This document shows, in pieces, positions 51,986-52,132 of a DNA stretch of 52,132 nt. Under the pieces are notes generated by a model. That model had not been told where the DNA came from, searched no databases, and saw nothing but the letters and a program-made list of their open reading frames with translations. The stretch is from Rickettsia typhi (GTDB taxonomy: Bacteria; Pseudomonadota; Alphaproteobacteria; Rickettsiales; UBA1997): NCBI GenBank assembly GCA_945865905.1, contig CAMBFC010000009.1, positions 1 to 52,132 on the forward strand, given 5' to 3'. Both the position numbers and the translations under genes were made by a program. Every line of letters starts with the position of its first letter. Within the stretch, counting starts at the first letter, position 1.

Positions 51986-52132
51986 GGAGACTGTTGCAAA
52001 ACCTTATCCATAAAAAAATTCCAAAAAAATTAACAAAAACCACCCACTAAAAAACAAAAACCACTTTTATTTTCCACAATCTCCACAATTTCTAACCATT
52101 TGAAGCCATATTCTGCGCATATCCAGCTCAAA
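51986..52132 (-). mobile_element. Probable end of an insertion sequence, with the transposase C-terminus running off the window
   Basis: GGAGACTGTTGCAAAA at 51986-52001 has the look of an IS terminal inverted repeat (many begin GAGACTGTTGCAAAA or similar). From the right edge a minus-strand frame enters and stops at 52067-52069, giving about 21 residues (ending MVRNCGDCGK). That fits a transposase end placed inside the IS tip, but 21 residues do not identify a family. Confidence 0.4.

Overview
The window looks like part of the chromosome of an AT-rich alphaproteobacterium close to Rickettsiales. The best evidence is the isc operon order (Rrf2 regulator, a first NifS-like cysteine desulfurase, iscS, iscU, iscA, hscB, hscA), which is the Rickettsia-type arrangement. 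The cbb3-oxidase assembly genes, Zur with an AT-rich palindromic box, a RegA/ActR-type response-regulator remnant and short dispersed palindromes fit the same picture. The gene set is richer than in strict intracellular rickettsiae: thiC, a PhrB-type photolyase cluster, an LTA-synthase-like sulfatase and several toxin-antitoxin genes. I infer a less reduced, light-exposed, possibly extracellular or protist-associated member. No rRNA or CRISPR array is visible, and no intact tRNA.

Layout. 1-2.9 kb: an edge fragment, xerC, and a first AbiE-type toxin-antitoxin pair with a promoter/operator. 3.1-6.4 kb: a secreted phytochelatin-synthase-like protein, palindromic element copy 1, and uvrD/pcrA. 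6.5-10 kb: a 1164-residue protein with five IQ (calmodulin-binding-type) motifs, a Ser-Pro/Pro-rich linker, decapeptide repeats and C-terminal ankyrin repeats, driven by its own promoter. 10.1-19.6 kb: uvrB and the isc operon, all on the minus strand, with a coupled RhuM/small-Cys-protein pair inserted between iscA and hscB. 19.7-23.8 kb: rpsA, sppA, acpP, a terminator, palindromic element copy 2 and a lone ABC ATPase. 24-27.4 kb: phrB, DUF2256, SDR and FAD oxidoreductase. 27.5-32.7 kb: rhodanese-dnaA and ccoH-ccoI-ccoS on the minus strand. 32.8-39.2 kb: LTA-synthase-like sulfatase, PAP2 phosphatase, thiC and an unknown 620-residue protein. 39.3-41.4 kb: palindromic element copy 3, hemC, rpmJ, a SpoIIAA-like protein and a small secreted protein. 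41.5-47.3 kb: a zinc module in which a histidine-rich membrane protein and a ZnuD-type receptor diverge from zur across two Zur boxes. 47.3-52.1 kb: an accessory island. It starts with a truncated RegA/ActR gene and a tRNA-Leu-like 3' relic, carries a second AbiE system with a long inverted-repeat operator and an unknown gene coupled to a Cas4-like/exonuclease DUF2779 gene, and runs into what looks like an insertion-sequence end.

The strongest candidates for something undescribed are these. (1) The IQ/ankyrin protein, which looks like a host-directed effector. (2) A family of 124-149 bp palindromes with a conserved core and locus-specific arms that remain complementary. (3) The Zur-controlled receptor plus histidine-rich membrane protein. 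(4) The translationally coupled 249-residue protein/DUF2779 nuclease pair next to AbiE. (5) The RhuM pair embedded in the isc operon.

All family assignments come from reading motifs by eye; no database search was run.
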